DNA of 64,000 nucleotides from Rhizobium sp. WSM4643 (GTDB lineage Bacteria > Pseudomonadota > Alphaproteobacteria > Rhizobiales > Rhizobiaceae), in assembly GCF_025152745.1 (NCBI RefSeq), contig NZ_CP104043.1, positions 310,001 to 374,000 of the forward strand. Direction: 5' to 3'. Shown piece after piece: positions 8,147 to 16,500 of the stretch; within the stretch, counting starts at the first letter, position 1; each line of letters begins with the position of its first letter. Under the pieces are notes generated by a model. It searched no databases. It saw only the letters and a list, made by a program, of their open reading frames with translations, and had not been told where the DNA came from. Position numbers and translations under genes: made by a program.

Positions 8147-9178
8147 ATGGATTATCGCAAGCTCGGTCCCAGCGGGACCGTTGTCACCGCCTATTGCCTC
8201 GGCACCATGACCTTTGGCGCAGAGGCCGATGAGGCCGCCTCACACAAGCTGCTCGACGATTATTTCGCCTGGGGCGGCAATTTCATCGATACCGCGGATG
8301 TCTACAGCGCCGGCAAGTCGGAAGAGATCATCGGACGCTGGCTGAAGGCGCGCCCGACCGAGGCCCGCCAGGCGATCGTTGCCACCAAAGGGCGGTTTCC
8401 GATGGGCAACGGCCCCAACGATATCGGCCTGTCGCGCCGGCATCTTAGCCAGGCGCTCGACGATTCGCTCCGCCGCCTCGGCCTCGAGCAGATCGATCTC
8501 TACCAGATGCATGCCTGGGACGCGCTGACGCCGATCGAGGAGACGCTGCGCTTCCTCGACGATGCGGTTTCATCCGGCAAGATCGGCTATTACGGCTTCT
8601 CCAACTATGTCGGCTGGCACATCGCCAAGGCCTCGGAGATCGCCAAGGCGCGCGGTTATACCCGCCCGGTGACGCTGCAGCCGCAATATAACCTGCTGGT
8701 GCGCGACATCGAGCTTGAGATTGTCGCGGCCTGCCAGGATGCCGGCATGGGCCTGCTGCCGTGGTCGCCGCTCGGCGGCGGCTGGCTGACCGGCAAGTAC
8801 AAGCGCGATGAGATGCCGACCGGCGCCACCCGCCTCGGCGAAAACCCCAATCGCGGCGGCGAATCCTATGCGCCGCGCAATGCGCTGGAACGAACCTGGG
8901 CGATTATCGCTGTCGTCGAGGAGATCGCCAAGGCGCATGGCGTCAGCATGGCGCAGGTGGCGCTCGGCTGGACGGCGGCACGGCCGGCGGTCACATCCGT
9001 CATCCTCGGCGCCCGCACGCCGGAACAGCTCGCCGACAACCTCGGCGCGATGAAACTGAAGCTCTCCGACGACGACATGGCGCGGCTCAACGAGGTGAGT
9101 GCGCCCCAGCCTTTCGACTATCCCTATGGCAAGGGTGGCATCAACCAGCGCCATCGCAAGATCGAGGGTGGCCGCTGA
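8147..9178 (+). CDS. aldo/keto reductase
   Basis: The protein has 343 residues from the ATG at 8147, which has GAGGAGGAA just upstream. The catalytic tetrad of the family is visible: D48 (FIDTADVY), Y53, K81 (ATKG) and H122 (QMHAWD). The NADPH-binding end is VTSVILGARTPEQLADN. It is a cytosolic (alpha/beta)8 barrel of the AKR11/AKR12-like group that reduces aldehydes or ketones. It may serve the oxidised products of the neighbouring amine oxidase or dehalogenase, but nothing proves it. Confidence 0.9.
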   Translation: MDYRKLGPSGTVVTAYCLGTMTFGAEADEAASHKLLDDYFAWGGNFIDTADVYSAGKSEEIIGRWLKARPTEARQAIVATKGRFPMGNGPNDIGLSRRHLSQALDDSLRRLGLEQIDLYQMHAWDALTPIEETLRFLDDAVSSGKIGYYGFSNYVGWHIAKASEIAKARGYTRPVTLQPQYNLLVRDIELEIVAACQDAGMGLLPWSPLGGGWLTGKYKRDEMPTGATRLGENPNRGGESYAPRNALERTWAIIAVVEEIAKAHGVSMAQVALGWTAARPAVTSVILGARTPEQLADNLGAMKLKLSDDDMARLNEVSAPQPFDYPYGKGGINQRHRKIEGGR

Positions 9179-9204
9179 GCCCTCCTTCTGTCTCCGAACA
9201 AACC

Positions 9205-9231
9205 CTGTCCGCTTCTCGCCGAAGCGGACAG
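9205..9231. terminator. hairpin after the aldo/keto reductase gene
   Basis: CTGTCCGCTTC (9205-9215) and GAAGCGGACAG (9221-9231) form a perfect 11-base-pair stem with a 5-base loop. No T run follows, so it may act as a weak or Rho-assisted terminator, or protect the transcript end. Confidence 0.5.
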
Positions 9232-9279
9232 ATCTCCGTTGATGGCGGCGAGACGATCGCTCGATCCCCGCTTCCACGC

Positions 9280-9310
9280 AAAAAGCCGCCATGTTTCCAT
9301 GGCGGCTTGG
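9280..9310 (-). terminator. Rho-independent terminator of the permease gene
   Basis: AAGCCGCCATG (9283-9293) pairs perfectly with CATGGCGGCTT (9298-9308) around a 4-base loop. On the minus strand it is followed by a run of T, placed about 25 bases after the permease stop. Confidence 0.8.
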
Positions 9311-9335
9311 CGGCCTATCTGCTTGGGAGGCGATT

Positions 9336-11120
9336 TTAGGCCGGAAGCTGGAAGATCACGTTGGCGATCAGAACGATCGCCAGGCCGCCGGCGAGTGCGA
9401 GATAGGGCAGGATGCCGGCTTTCTTGATGCCGAGATCCTGGCCGACGAGTCCGAGATCCTCCATCGCGCCTGCGGGGAATTTGCCGCCGTCGCGCACATA
9501 GTGGCGATAGGCGAAGACCGGCAGGATCAGGGCGGCGAAGATAAAGCCGACCCAGAGCGCATTGGAATAACCCCAGACCTTGGCACCCGCACCGAGGAAC
9601 AGCGCGTTGACGAAGGCCAGCACGGTGTTGAGGCCGATCAGCCAGGTCGGCGCCTTCCAGGGGCGTTCGATATGACCGGAATCCATCCGGTGGATCCAGC
9701 CGGAATTGAGGTTCAGGAAGTTGAAGATAATGTAGCCGACATTCGAGACGGCGAGCACGAAGAAGTAGCCGCCGGCATCCGAGGCGATCGCCAGCAGGAA
9801 GAGATTGAAGGCGAAATCGGTCCACATCGCCCGGGTCGGCGCGCCGTGCTCGTTGACGTGGTCGAGATATTTCGGCAGCCAGCCATCTTTCGAGCCCTGG
9901 TAGAGCGTGCGCGAGGAACCGGCCATTGCCGTCATGATGGCGAGGAAGAGTGCCATGATCATCAGTACGACGAGCAACTGGGTAACGACGCGGCCGGCGC
10001 CGATTAGGCCGCCGAGCGCTTCGGCAACACCGGTGCCATCGACGATGCCGGGGGCCAGCATGCCTGCGTGGCCAAGAACGCCCTGGAAGGCGAAGGGGAC
10101 GAGGAAGAAGAACAGGCAGCAGGCAAGGCCGGAATAGAAGATCGCCTTGAAGGTGTCGGTCTTCGGGTTCTTGAGTTCGCGGGTGTAGCAGACGGCCGTC
10201 TCGAAGCCGTAGGTCGACCAGGCGGCGATATAGAGGCCGCCGAGGAAGAGTGTCCAGCCGCCGTTGCTCCAGGTGCCGTCGACAGCGGCATAGGCGGCTG
10301 TCGGCGGCACGAGACCGGTGACGTTGGTGGCAAGGATATGGCCGCTGACGATCGGATAGAGGCCGATGATGAGCAGCGGCACCAGCACAATGATGGCCAG
10401 CCACTTCTGCACGCTTGCCGTTTCGGAAATGCCGCGATGCTGGATCGCGAAGATGACCAGCATCAGGATGCCGCCGATGAAGAAGGTGGCGTTGATATTG
10501 GCGGTGGCAAGGAAGGGAATGTTGAAGCTCAAGAGCGACCAGCTGCGGATCGCCGGCGTCAGGGCGGCGACACCGTCGGTGCCGAGCAATGCCTTGACGG
10601 CGTCATCCGGCGTCGTGCCGGCATGGGCTGCAATATATTCGGCGACGCGGGGGCTGTCGGCCGTGATGGAAGCGGCATGCGCTGAGATCCAGTCGAGGAC
10701 CATTTGCGAATCCGCCGCGGGAATCGGATAGAATGCGTTGAGGATGTAACCGGCGGCGATGGCGCAGCCGAGCGACAGCACCGGCGACCAGGCAAACCAG
10801 TTGCACCAGACGGACAGCGGCGCGATGAATTTCGAATAACGCAACCAGGCGGTGGCGCCATAGACCGAGGCGCCGCCGGATTTGTTGGCGAACATGCCGG
10901 CGATCTCGGCATAGGTGAAGGATTGCAGGAAACCCATCACCATCGAGATGATCCAGACGACGAAGGCGAGCTTGCCCGTCGTGCCCGCAATCCCGCCGAT
11001 GGAGAAAAGAACAAGCGGCGGCACGCCCGCAGCCACCCAGAATGCGCCCTTCCAGTCGAGCGCGCGTACAAGCTTACCTTCGGTGCCGGATGCAATCCCG
11101 GCCTCCACAATATCTGTCAT
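9336..11120 (-). CDS. APC-superfamily amino acid/amine permease
   Basis: The inner-membrane protein has 594 residues from the ATG at 11120 and about twelve or more hydrophobic segments. The first conserved region, FSIGGIAGTTGKLAFVVW then YAEIAGMFANKSGGASVYG, is the APC amino-acid permease signature. A long in-frame extension up to 11264 is charged, lacks a ribosome site and is unlikely to be translated. It is transcribed divergently from the TMAO demethylase gene, and the 250-base gap is shared, so uptake of TMAO, a methylated amine or a related quaternary amine is the natural suggestion. Sequence alone shows only the transporter family. Confidence 0.82.
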   Translation of the reverse strand: MTDIVEAGIASGTEGKLVRALDWKGAFWVAAGVPPLVLFSIGGIAGTTGKLAFVVWIISMVMGFLQSFTYAEIAGMFANKSGGASVYGATAWLRYSKFIAPLSVWCNWFAWSPVLSLGCAIAAGYILNAFYPIPAADSQMVLDWISAHAASITADSPRVAEYIAAHAGTTPDDAVKALLGTDGVAALTPAIRSWSLLSFNIPFLATANINATFFIGGILMLVIFAIQHRGISETASVQKWLAIIVLVPLLIIGLYPIVSGHILATNVTGLVPPTAAYAAVDGTWSNGGWTLFLGGLYIAAWSTYGFETAVCYTRELKNPKTDTFKAIFYSGLACCLFFFLVPFAFQGVLGHAGMLAPGIVDGTGVAEALGGLIGAGRVVTQLLVVLMIMALFLAIMTAMAGSSRTLYQGSKDGWLPKYLDHVNEHGAPTRAMWTDFAFNLFLLAIASDAGGYFFVLAVSNVGYIIFNFLNLNSGWIHRMDSGHIERPWKAPTWLIGLNTVLAFVNALFLGAGAKVWGYSNALWVGFIFAALILPVFAYRHYVRDGGKFPAGAMEDLGLVGQDLGIKKAGILPYLALAGGLAIVLIANVIFQLPA

Positions 11121-11267
11121 CAGTGAAATTCCCCATTCTATTTGTTCCGGACGTATCTTTGTACGTCTCCCTGAACGTGTCTCCCTGACAGTCTCAAGCC
11201 CGCCCGGATAATTTTGACGATCCGTGTTCCCGACGGATTTCCCGAGTCTCAACTCTTTATGCATAGT

Positions 11268-11285
11268 GAAGATATTTTCTTTTTA
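11268..11285. promoter_or_regulatory. AT-rich dyad in the permease/tdm divergent promoter region
   Basis: GAAGATATTTTC is a dyad (GAA-N6-TTC) followed by TTTTA. A related AT-rich stretch lies before mgsA (28866-28887) and another GAA-N7-TTC occurs before dmmD (23331-23345). These may be binding sites of one amine-responsive regulator. The match is loose and the DNA is AT-rich, so it is only a candidate. Confidence 0.3.
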
Positions 11286-11369
11286 GTCAACATCGCTTTA
11301 CTTTCCACAGCCATTTTGTAAACCTGTGTCCGCATGCCGGAGGGCATGCCCGATCCCCATGAGGGCAGA

Positions 11370-13739
11370 ATGCGAGAACTTCATCCTGCTATGACAGGCC
11401 TGCGGCCGGCCGCTCCGAGCCTCGTGCATTATCCCGGCATTCCCACCCTGCCGGAGGGAACTGAGCGCTACAGGGCAAAGGGCGGCGGATCGGTCGTTAT
11501 GCGCGTCGAGCCGGGCGACCGGGTCAGCGTCATCGACAGCGAGGGCGGGCAGGTCTGCGAGATCTCCTTCCTCGACGAGAAAGGCCGCTTCCTGGCGGCC
11601 GGTCTCGGGACCGCATTCAGCAATTCAGCCGATGGTTTGAAGGCCATTCTTCAAGCGGAGGATGAGAGTGCTGCCCGCACGCGTGCTGCGCTTCAGCGTC
11701 GCGGCGCCGATCTGGCAGTTGCCGGCGCGCTCTGCATCTTCGGGGCGGGATCGACCCCGGGCAGCCAGGCGGATTTCACGATTTCCATGAAGGGCCTGTT
11801 GATCGTCGCAGCACCGGCCAGCGCCATGTCGCCGGAGGCGCAGGATACGGCGACGCCGATCGAGATCAGGATCAAGCGCAGCCTGCTGATCCGCGATTAT
11901 GCCTCCGCTTTGCCGGAACCGGCCGCCGATCCGATCGAGGATATCCGCATCCGGGCGGCGACCGCCGCAGCCTATTTCGTGCGGGCCGGCGAATTCATCC
12001 AGATCATCGACGTCTATGGACGCCAGTGCACCGATTTCCAGGCTTTTGCCGCCCGCAAGGTCGACAAGGGTCTCGACCTCGCGCTTGATTCCACCGTCAC
12101 CCGCACGCTGCTCGGCCGCAGCTATCCAATGCCGGGTCTCCCCTCCAAGGCCTTCGACCGCGACTTCGAGCCGCTGGTCGAAATCGTCCAGGATACGGTC
12201 GGACGTCACGACGCTTTCGCGACCGCCTGCAATTCGCGCTATTACGACGACATGGGTTATCCCGGCCACGTCAATTGCACGGATAATTTCAACGCGGCGC
12301 TGGCACCTTACGGCATTGCCAGCCGCAAGGGGTGGGAAGCGCTGAACTATTTCTACAACACCAATATCGACCACAACAACCAGCTCTATCTCGACGAGCC
12401 CTGGTCGCGCCCGGGCGATTACGTGCTGATGCGGGCGCTGACCGACCTCGTCTGCGTCTCCTCGTCCTGCCCTGACGATATCGACGCGGCGAACGGCTGG
12501 GATCCGACGGATATCCACGTCCGCACCTTTTCCGGAAAAGAGAAATTCTCACGAGCGGTAGCCTATCGCATGACCCCAGATGCCGACGCCGAACTGACAC
12601 GCGAAACCGCCTTCCATCCTCGCCTCTCCGCGTTGACGCGGGACTACACCGAATATCGCGGCTTCTGGCTGCCGAACCGCTTTTCCAGCGAAGGGCCGGT
12701 CGAGGAATACTGGGCCTGCCGCGAGCGCGCCGCCGTCATCGATCTCTCACCCTTGCGGAAATTCGAGGTGACGGGGCCGGATGCCGAGGAACTGCTGCAA
12801 TATTGCCTGACGCGCGATGTGCGCAAGCTGTCGACCGGCCAGGTCGTCTATTCCGCCATGTGCTACGAAAACGGCGGCATGATCGATGACGGCACGCTGT
12901 TCCGGCTCGGCGACAAGAACTTCCGCTGGATCGGCGGCGATGATTTCAGCGGCATATGGCTGCGCCAGCAGGCGGAGAAGAAGGGCTTCAAGGCTTGGGT
13001 CCGCTCTTCGACCGACCAGATGCACAATATCGCTCTGCAAGGTCCGAAGAGCCGCGATATCCTCAAGGAAATCGTCTGGACGGCGCCGCGCCAGCCTGAC
13101 ATCGGCGAACTCGAATGGTTTCGCTTCACTGTCGGCCGCATCGGCGGCTTCGAGGGTACCCCGATCGTCGTCTCGCGTACTGGTTACACCGGCGAACTCG
13201 GCTACGAGATTTTCTGTCATCCGAAGGATGCGCTGACGGTGTTCGACGCCGTCTGGAAGGCGGGCCAGCCGCACGGATTGAAGCCGATGGGGCTGGAGGC
13301 GCTCGACATGGTCCGCATCGAGGCGGGTCTGATCTTTGCCCATCACGAATTCACCGATCAGACCGACCCGTTCGAGGCCGGGATCGGCTTCACGGTGCCG
13401 CTGAAATCCAAGCAGGACGAATTCATCGGCCGCGAGGCGCTGATCCGGCGCAAGGAGCATCCGCGCCATCTGCTCGTCGGGCTCGACATCAAGGCCAACG
13501 AGGCCGTCGGCCATGGCGATTGCATCCATATCGGCCGGGCCCAAGTGGGCGTTGTCACCAGCGCCACGCGCTCGCCGATCCTCGGCAAGACGATCGCGCT
13601 CGCCCGCATCGACGTGATGCATGCGAGCCCCGGCACCGAGGTCGAGATCGGCAAGCTTGACGGCCACCAGAAGCGCCTGCCGGCGACGGTCGTGCCGCTT
13701 TCGCATTATGACCCGCAGAAGACGCGGCCGCGCTCGTAA
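11370..13739 (+). CDS. tdm: trimethylamine N-oxide demethylase (TMAO aldolase)
   Basis: The protein has 789 residues from the ATG at 11370 (GAGGG just upstream; an in-frame ATG at 11334 has no site). Residues 1-400 are DUF1989-type, with Cys in GRQCTDFQ, VNCTDNF and VCVSSSCPDD as candidate metal ligands. The second half (about 415-780) is a GcvT-like tetrahydrofolate-binding domain (SRTGYTGELGYEIF, GLEALDMVRIEAGLI). This order of domains is that of Tdm, which splits TMAO into dimethylamine and formaldehyde, the folate domain receiving the C1 unit. Annotation as plain glycine-cleavage T protein would be wrong. It lies 4.4 kb from tmm and the dmm genes, which make its substrate and use its product. 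Confidence 0.85.
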   Translation: MRELHPAMTGLRPAAPSLVHYPGIPTLPEGTERYRAKGGGSVVMRVEPGDRVSVIDSEGGQVCEISFLDEKGRFLAAGLGTAFSNSADGLKAILQAEDESAARTRAALQRRGADLAVAGALCIFGAGSTPGSQADFTISMKGLLIVAAPASAMSPEAQDTATPIEIRIKRSLLIRDYASALPEPAADPIEDIRIRAATAAAYFVRAGEFIQIIDVYGRQCTDFQAFAARKVDKGLDLALDSTVTRTLLGRSYPMPGLPSKAFDRDFEPLVEIVQDTVGRHDAFATACNSRYYDDMGYPGHVNCTDNFNAALAPYGIASRKGWEALNYFYNTNIDHNNQLYLDEPWSRPGDYVLMRALTDLVCVSSSCPDDIDAANGWDPTDIHVRTFSGKEKFSRAVAYRMTPDADAELTRETAFHPRLSALTRDYTEYRGFWLPNRFSSEGPVEEYWACRERAAVIDLSPLRKFEVTGPDAEELLQYCLTRDVRKLSTGQVVYSAMCYENGGMIDDGTLFRLGDKNFRWIGGDDFSGIWLRQQAEKKGFKAWVRSSTDQMHNIALQGPKSRDILKEIVWTAPRQPDIGELEWFRFTVGRIGGFEGTPIVVSRTGYTGELGYEIFCHPKDALTVFDAVWKAGQPHGLKPMGLEALDMVRIEAGLIFAHHEFTDQTDPFEAGIGFTVPLKSKQDEFIGREALIRRKEHPRHLLVGLDIKANEAVGHGDCIHIGRAQVGVVTSATRSPILGKTIALARIDVMHASPGTEVEIGKLDGHQKRLPATVVPLSHYDPQKTRPRS

Positions 13740-13838
13740 TGCCTGCTTTTGAGGTCGAGGCCGGCGATCGGCGTCCCGGCATGCAAGGCGGCCGAGATGC
13801 AACCTGATGATGAGTGAACGGCCCTGAAAAACTAAAAG

Positions 13839-13867
13839 TTGACAAATTCGGGTTGAGTGACTATATC
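13839..13867 (+). promoter_or_regulatory. sigma-70 promoter of cspA
   Basis: TTGACA (13839-13844) and TATATC (13862-13867) are separated by exactly 17 bases. Transcription would begin near 13874, leaving a leader of about 135 bases before the cspA start, as is usual for cold-shock mRNAs. Confidence 0.7.
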
Positions 13868-14009
13868 TCGGTAGTCGATATTGCTTGTTTGACTTTTGTT
13901 ATCGCACGCTGGCAACGTGCCCTGGACGAACTTCCCTCTTCAAAATCGAGATCATCATCCGTCGTGCTTCCGCACGTGCGGTCGTTCAATTGCTATGAAA
14001 GGGTTTGTT

Positions 14010-14219
14010 ATGACCACTGGCACAGTTAAATGGTTCAATTCCACCAAGGGCTTCGGCTTCATTCAGCCTGACGACGGCGGCGCTGACGCCTTCGTTCACA
14101 TTTCTGCCGTCGAACGCGCTGGCATGCGCGAAATCGTCGAAGGCCAGAAGATCGGCTACGAGCTTGAGCGCGATAACAAGTCGGGCAAAATGTCCGCTTG
14201 CAATCTCCAAGCTGCTTAA
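14010..14219 (+). CDS. cspA: cold-shock protein (CspA family)
   Basis: The protein is a 69-residue single cold-shock domain. RNP1 is KGFGFIQ and RNP2 is DAFVHIS, and the start TTGTVKWFN is typical. The ATG at 14010 follows GAAAGGG by 6 bases; an upstream in-frame ATG at 13995 has no site. It binds single-stranded nucleic acid and melts RNA structure. The long leader between the promoter at 13839 and the gene suggests regulation through mRNA folding. A terminator follows at 14281-14310. Confidence 0.95.
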   Translation: MTTGTVKWFNSTKGFGFIQPDDGGADAFVHISAVERAGMREIVEGQKIGYELERDNKSGKMSACNLQAA

Positions 14220-14280
14220 ACTGAAATCTGCTTTCCTTTGACCGCGGATGTACCGGCACTGTCGAAAGTATGATACTATC

Positions 14281-14310
14281 AAGGTCAGGCACGTTGCCTG
14301 GCCTTTTTTG
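14281..14310 (+). terminator. Rho-independent terminator of cspA
   Basis: AAGGTCAGGCA (14282-14292) pairs with TGCCTGGCCTT (14296-14306), 11 base pairs with one G-T wobble, followed directly by six T. Confidence 0.85.
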
Positions 14311-14327
14311 CTGAGTCGGCCAGCGGG

Positions 14328-14430
14328 ATGCTGCACAATTTCTTAAACGCGGAATTCGTTTAACGAATTGTGCAGAATTCAAAGCGTTACAGCGTCCTTT
14401 GCGCGTCTGAAAGACGTGCGGCGCTGTGAT
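14328..14430 (+). repeat. rhizobial intergenic repeat, copy 1
   Basis: The element begins with the inverted repeat TGCACAATT...AATTGTGCA, then TTACAGCGTCCTTTGCGCG, GTCTGAAAGAC and GCGGCGCTG. A diverged copy lies at 14679-14775 and a partial one at 16437-16500. The sequence matches a motif I know as widespread between Rhizobium genes. It lies directly before the small gene at 14447 and may supply its transcript leader. Confidence 0.6.
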
Positions 14431-14446
14431 AAAATCCAGGATTGAT

Positions 14447-14671
14447 ATGACAGAGTCACATAGCAAATCACGCAAGCAGGCGGAGATTGCCTTCGGAAAC
14501 GTGCAATCGCAGTTCCTGGCGCGAAGCCGCGCGGTCGAAGAGATCGATTCGACCGTACGTGCCCGCGAGGAAAAAACCTTGCGGTTACGCGAAGCGCGTG
14601 AGGCCAAGGAATTGCAGGATCGCTTGACAGGGGTTACTGCTCCTGTCGCGAAGCGAAAAAAGAAAATCTGA
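14447..14671 (+). CDS. small charged hypothetical protein
   Basis: The 74-residue protein is very rich in Arg, Lys and Glu, with a predicted helical centre (RAVEEIDSTVRAREEKTLRLREAREAKE) and a basic tail KRKKKI. The ATG at 14447 has AGG 7 bases upstream. It has no recognised domain, signal peptide or membrane segment. Its position behind cspA and before a similar charged protein at 14919 suggests a small nucleic-acid-associated or stress protein, but the function is unknown. Confidence 0.6.
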   Translation: MTESHSKSRKQAEIAFGNVQSQFLARSRAVEEIDSTVRAREEKTLRLREAREAKELQDRLTGVTAPVAKRKKKI

Positions 14672-14678
14672 CCCTATG

Positions 14679-14775
14679 GCATAATTCCTTAAATCGGATT
14701 CGATTTCAGGATAAAGCCATGTGCAGTTCAAGGTATTACAGCGCCTTTGCGCGTCTGATGGCGTGCGGCGCCATG
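14679..14775 (+). repeat. rhizobial intergenic repeat, copy 2
   Basis: This is a diverged copy of the 14328 element: ATAATTCCTTAAATCGG, then TTACAGCGCCTTTGCGCG and GCGTGCGGCGCC. It is followed directly by a second repeat type at 14775-14888. Confidence 0.55.
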
Positions 14776-14888
14776 GAACAAGATGAGTTTACGCCGGATC
14801 GGCCTAAACTCTGAATCTTGTCCTAAATTAAAGAGTTAGAACATGATTTCGTCCGAAAACCGCGCAGATTTTTCGGCATCATGCTCTA
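14775..14888 (-). repeat. two-hairpin intergenic repeat, copy A
   Basis: Read on the minus strand this holds a GAGCATGAT...ATCATGTTC hairpin around a CGAAAA/TTTTCGG core, then a second hairpin with the TAGGCCGATCCGGC core and GGACAAGAT arms. The same two hairpins in the same order occur on the plus strand at 61075-61184, so this is one mobile or dispersed intergenic element in two copies. Confidence 0.6.
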
Positions 14889-14918
14889 GGGTCGAAGTCA
14901 AACAGTCAGGAAACAGAT

Positions 14919-15299
14919 TTGAAAAACGCCAAAAACAACGAGCTTTCCGATCGCCGCAGCGCCGCTGCCGAAGCCAAGGCGGCTCTCCTCAACGCGTATC
15001 GTAACGCCAAGGATTCAGCCGAACCCACAAGGCTGGCAAAGCAGGCGGAGCGTCAAGCCATTGCCGCGGCCAGGGAAGAACGTCGCGCTCAGCGAGAACG
15101 GGTCAAGCTCGAAGAGCAGGAGCGGGCTCAGGCCGCGGAAGCCGAACGTCAGGCTGCCGCCGAAGCCGCAGCACGCGCCGATGCCGATGCCCGCGAAGCG
15201 GCTGACAAAGACCGGATCGCTCGCGTGATTGCCGACGAAGCCGCCCGAAAGGCCGAGCGCGACCGGCGCTACGCCAATCGCAAAGCCAGACAGTCCTGA
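14919..15299 (+). CDS. Ala/Glu/Arg-rich coiled-coil protein (DUF6481-like)
   Basis: The 126-residue protein probably starts at TTG 14919, with AGGA 8 bases upstream; no ATG fits. It opens MKNAKNNELSDRRSAAAEAK and continues as one long charged alpha helix with heptad-like Ala/Glu/Arg composition and a basic tail RRYANRKARQS. This matches the DUF6481-type proteins of rhizobia as I remember them. The function is unknown. There is no signal peptide or membrane segment. Confidence 0.7.
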   Translation: MKNAKNNELSDRRSAAAEAKAALLNAYRNAKDSAEPTRLAKQAERQAIAAAREERRAQRERVKLEEQERAQAAEAERQAAAEAAARADADAREAADKDRIARVIADEAARKAERDRRYANRKARQS

Positions 15300-15340
15300 T
15301 CGTCAGCGCCGCCTGTCGTCAGGACAGGCAGCGCTGTCTT

Positions 15341-15601
15341 TCAGGCAGCCTGCACGGCTGCATTCAGCGGGATTTCGACGTCGATTTCGAGCGTCGAAAC
15401 GTACTCGTTGCGATCGATCGTCACCTGCACCTTGTCGTGATCGAGCTGCACGTGCTTTGCGATCACCGCAAGGATTTCCTCGCGCAGCAGGGAGACCAGG
15501 TCCGACCCCGCCGAGGAACGTTCATGGGCGAGAAGGACCTGCAACCGTTCGCGGGCGGCCGGTGCGGTTCTCTGCTTGTTGAAAAGACGGAAAATATTCA
15601 T
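15341..15601 (-). CDS. minE: cell division topological specificity factor MinE
   Basis: The 86-residue protein has an N-terminal amphipathic membrane-targeting helix ([10 protein letters not shown]), the MinD-contact segment [14 protein letters not shown] and the C-terminal dimer domain ([15 protein letters not shown]). It drives MinD off the membrane and produces the pole-to-pole oscillation that keeps the MinC inhibitor away from midcell. It overlaps the minD stop by four bases and is last in the leftward minCDE operon. Confidence 0.95.
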   Translation of the reverse strand: MNIFRLFNKQRTAPAARERLQVLLAHERSSAGSDLVSLLREEILAVIAKHVQLDHDKVQVTIDRNEYVSTLEIDVEIPLNAAVQAA

Positions 15602-16413
15602 GCCGCCCTCCGTCCGAAGATCTTGCCGAAAATATTGCGCTTTTCCTCTGGGATGGCGATCGGCACGACTTCACCAGCGAGCCGGCGAGCGGCGTCGAAA
15701 TAGGCCATCGCAGCCGCGCTGCGGCTGTCTGCCAGCGTGACCGGCGCACCGATATTGGATGCACGCAGAACATCCATGCTTTCGGGTATGATGCCGAGCA
15801 GCGGGATGGACAGGATTTCCAGCACGTCGTCGACCTTGAGCATGTCGCCGCGTTCGGCGCGGCTGGCGTCGTAGCGGGTGAGCAGCAGGTGCTTTTCCAT
15901 CCGTTCGCCGCGTTCGGCCTTGGCGGTCTTGGCATCCAGCAGGCCGATGATGCGATCCGAATCGCGCACCGACGAGACCTCGGGATTGGTGACGACCACG
16001 GCAACATCGGCGTGGCGCATGGCAAGCGTCGCACCGCGCTCGATCCCGGCGGGGCTATCGCAGATGATCCAGTCGAAATAGCGCTTCAGGTCGTTGATGA
16101 CGCGCTCGACGCCCTCGGCCGTCAGGTTGTCCTTGTCTCGCGTCTGCGAGGCCGGCAGCAGGAACAGCGTCTCCAGCCGCTTGTCGCGGATCAGCGCCTG
16201 GGTAAGCTTGGCGTCGCCCTGGATGACATTGATCAGGTCGTAGACGACCCTGCGCTCGGCGCCCATCACCAGGTCGAGATTGCGCAGGCCCACGTCGAAA
16301 TCGACGACGACGACTTTTTCGTTGCGTTGCGCCAGCGCCGCTCCCAATGCGGCGGTCGAGGTCGTCTTGCCAACCCCACCCTTGCCTGACGTGACGACGA
16401 TCACTTTCCCCAT
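15598..16413 (-). CDS. minD: septum site-determining ATPase MinD
   Basis: The protein has 271 residues from the ATG at 16413 (an adjacent ATG at 16416 would add one Met). It has the deviant Walker [10 protein letters not shown] near residue 11, the [12 protein letters not shown] switch, ICDSPAGIE Walker B, and a C-terminal membrane-targeting amphipathic helix ([14 protein letters not shown]). It is the membrane ATPase that recruits MinC and is released by MinE. Ribosome site AAGGAGA precedes it. Confidence 0.96.
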   Translation of the reverse strand: MGKVIVVTSGKGGVGKTTSTAALGAALAQRNEKVVVVDFDVGLRNLDLVMGAERRVVYDLINVIQGDAKLTQALIRDKRLETLFLLPASQTRDKDNLTAEGVERVINDLKRYFDWIICDSPAGIERGATLAMRHADVAVVVTNPEVSSVRDSDRIIGLLDAKTAKAERGERMEKHLLLTRYDASRAERGDMLKVDDVLEILSIPLLGIIPESMDVLRASNIGAPVTLADSRSAAAMAYFDAARRLAGEVVPIAIPEEKRNIFGKIFGRRAA

Positions 16414-16436
16414 CATTGTCTCTCCTTTGCCGTGGC

Positions 16437-16500
16437 CCCAGTAATTCGAAGTGTTGAAGCGTCCTTTGCGGCTCTCGATGAGACGCGCGGGCGCTGTTGT
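16437..16500 (-). repeat. partial rhizobial repeat between minD and minC
   Basis: AGTAATTCGAAGTGTTG, AAGCGTCCTTTGCGG and GAGACGCGCGGGCGCTG match the 14328 element in order. It fills the minC-minD gap and may form a processed hairpin inside the min mRNA. Confidence 0.5.

Noticed and set aside
11370..13739. Annotation as glycine cleavage T protein
   Set aside because: The N-terminal DUF1989-like half and the absence of gcvH/gcvP point to Tdm.
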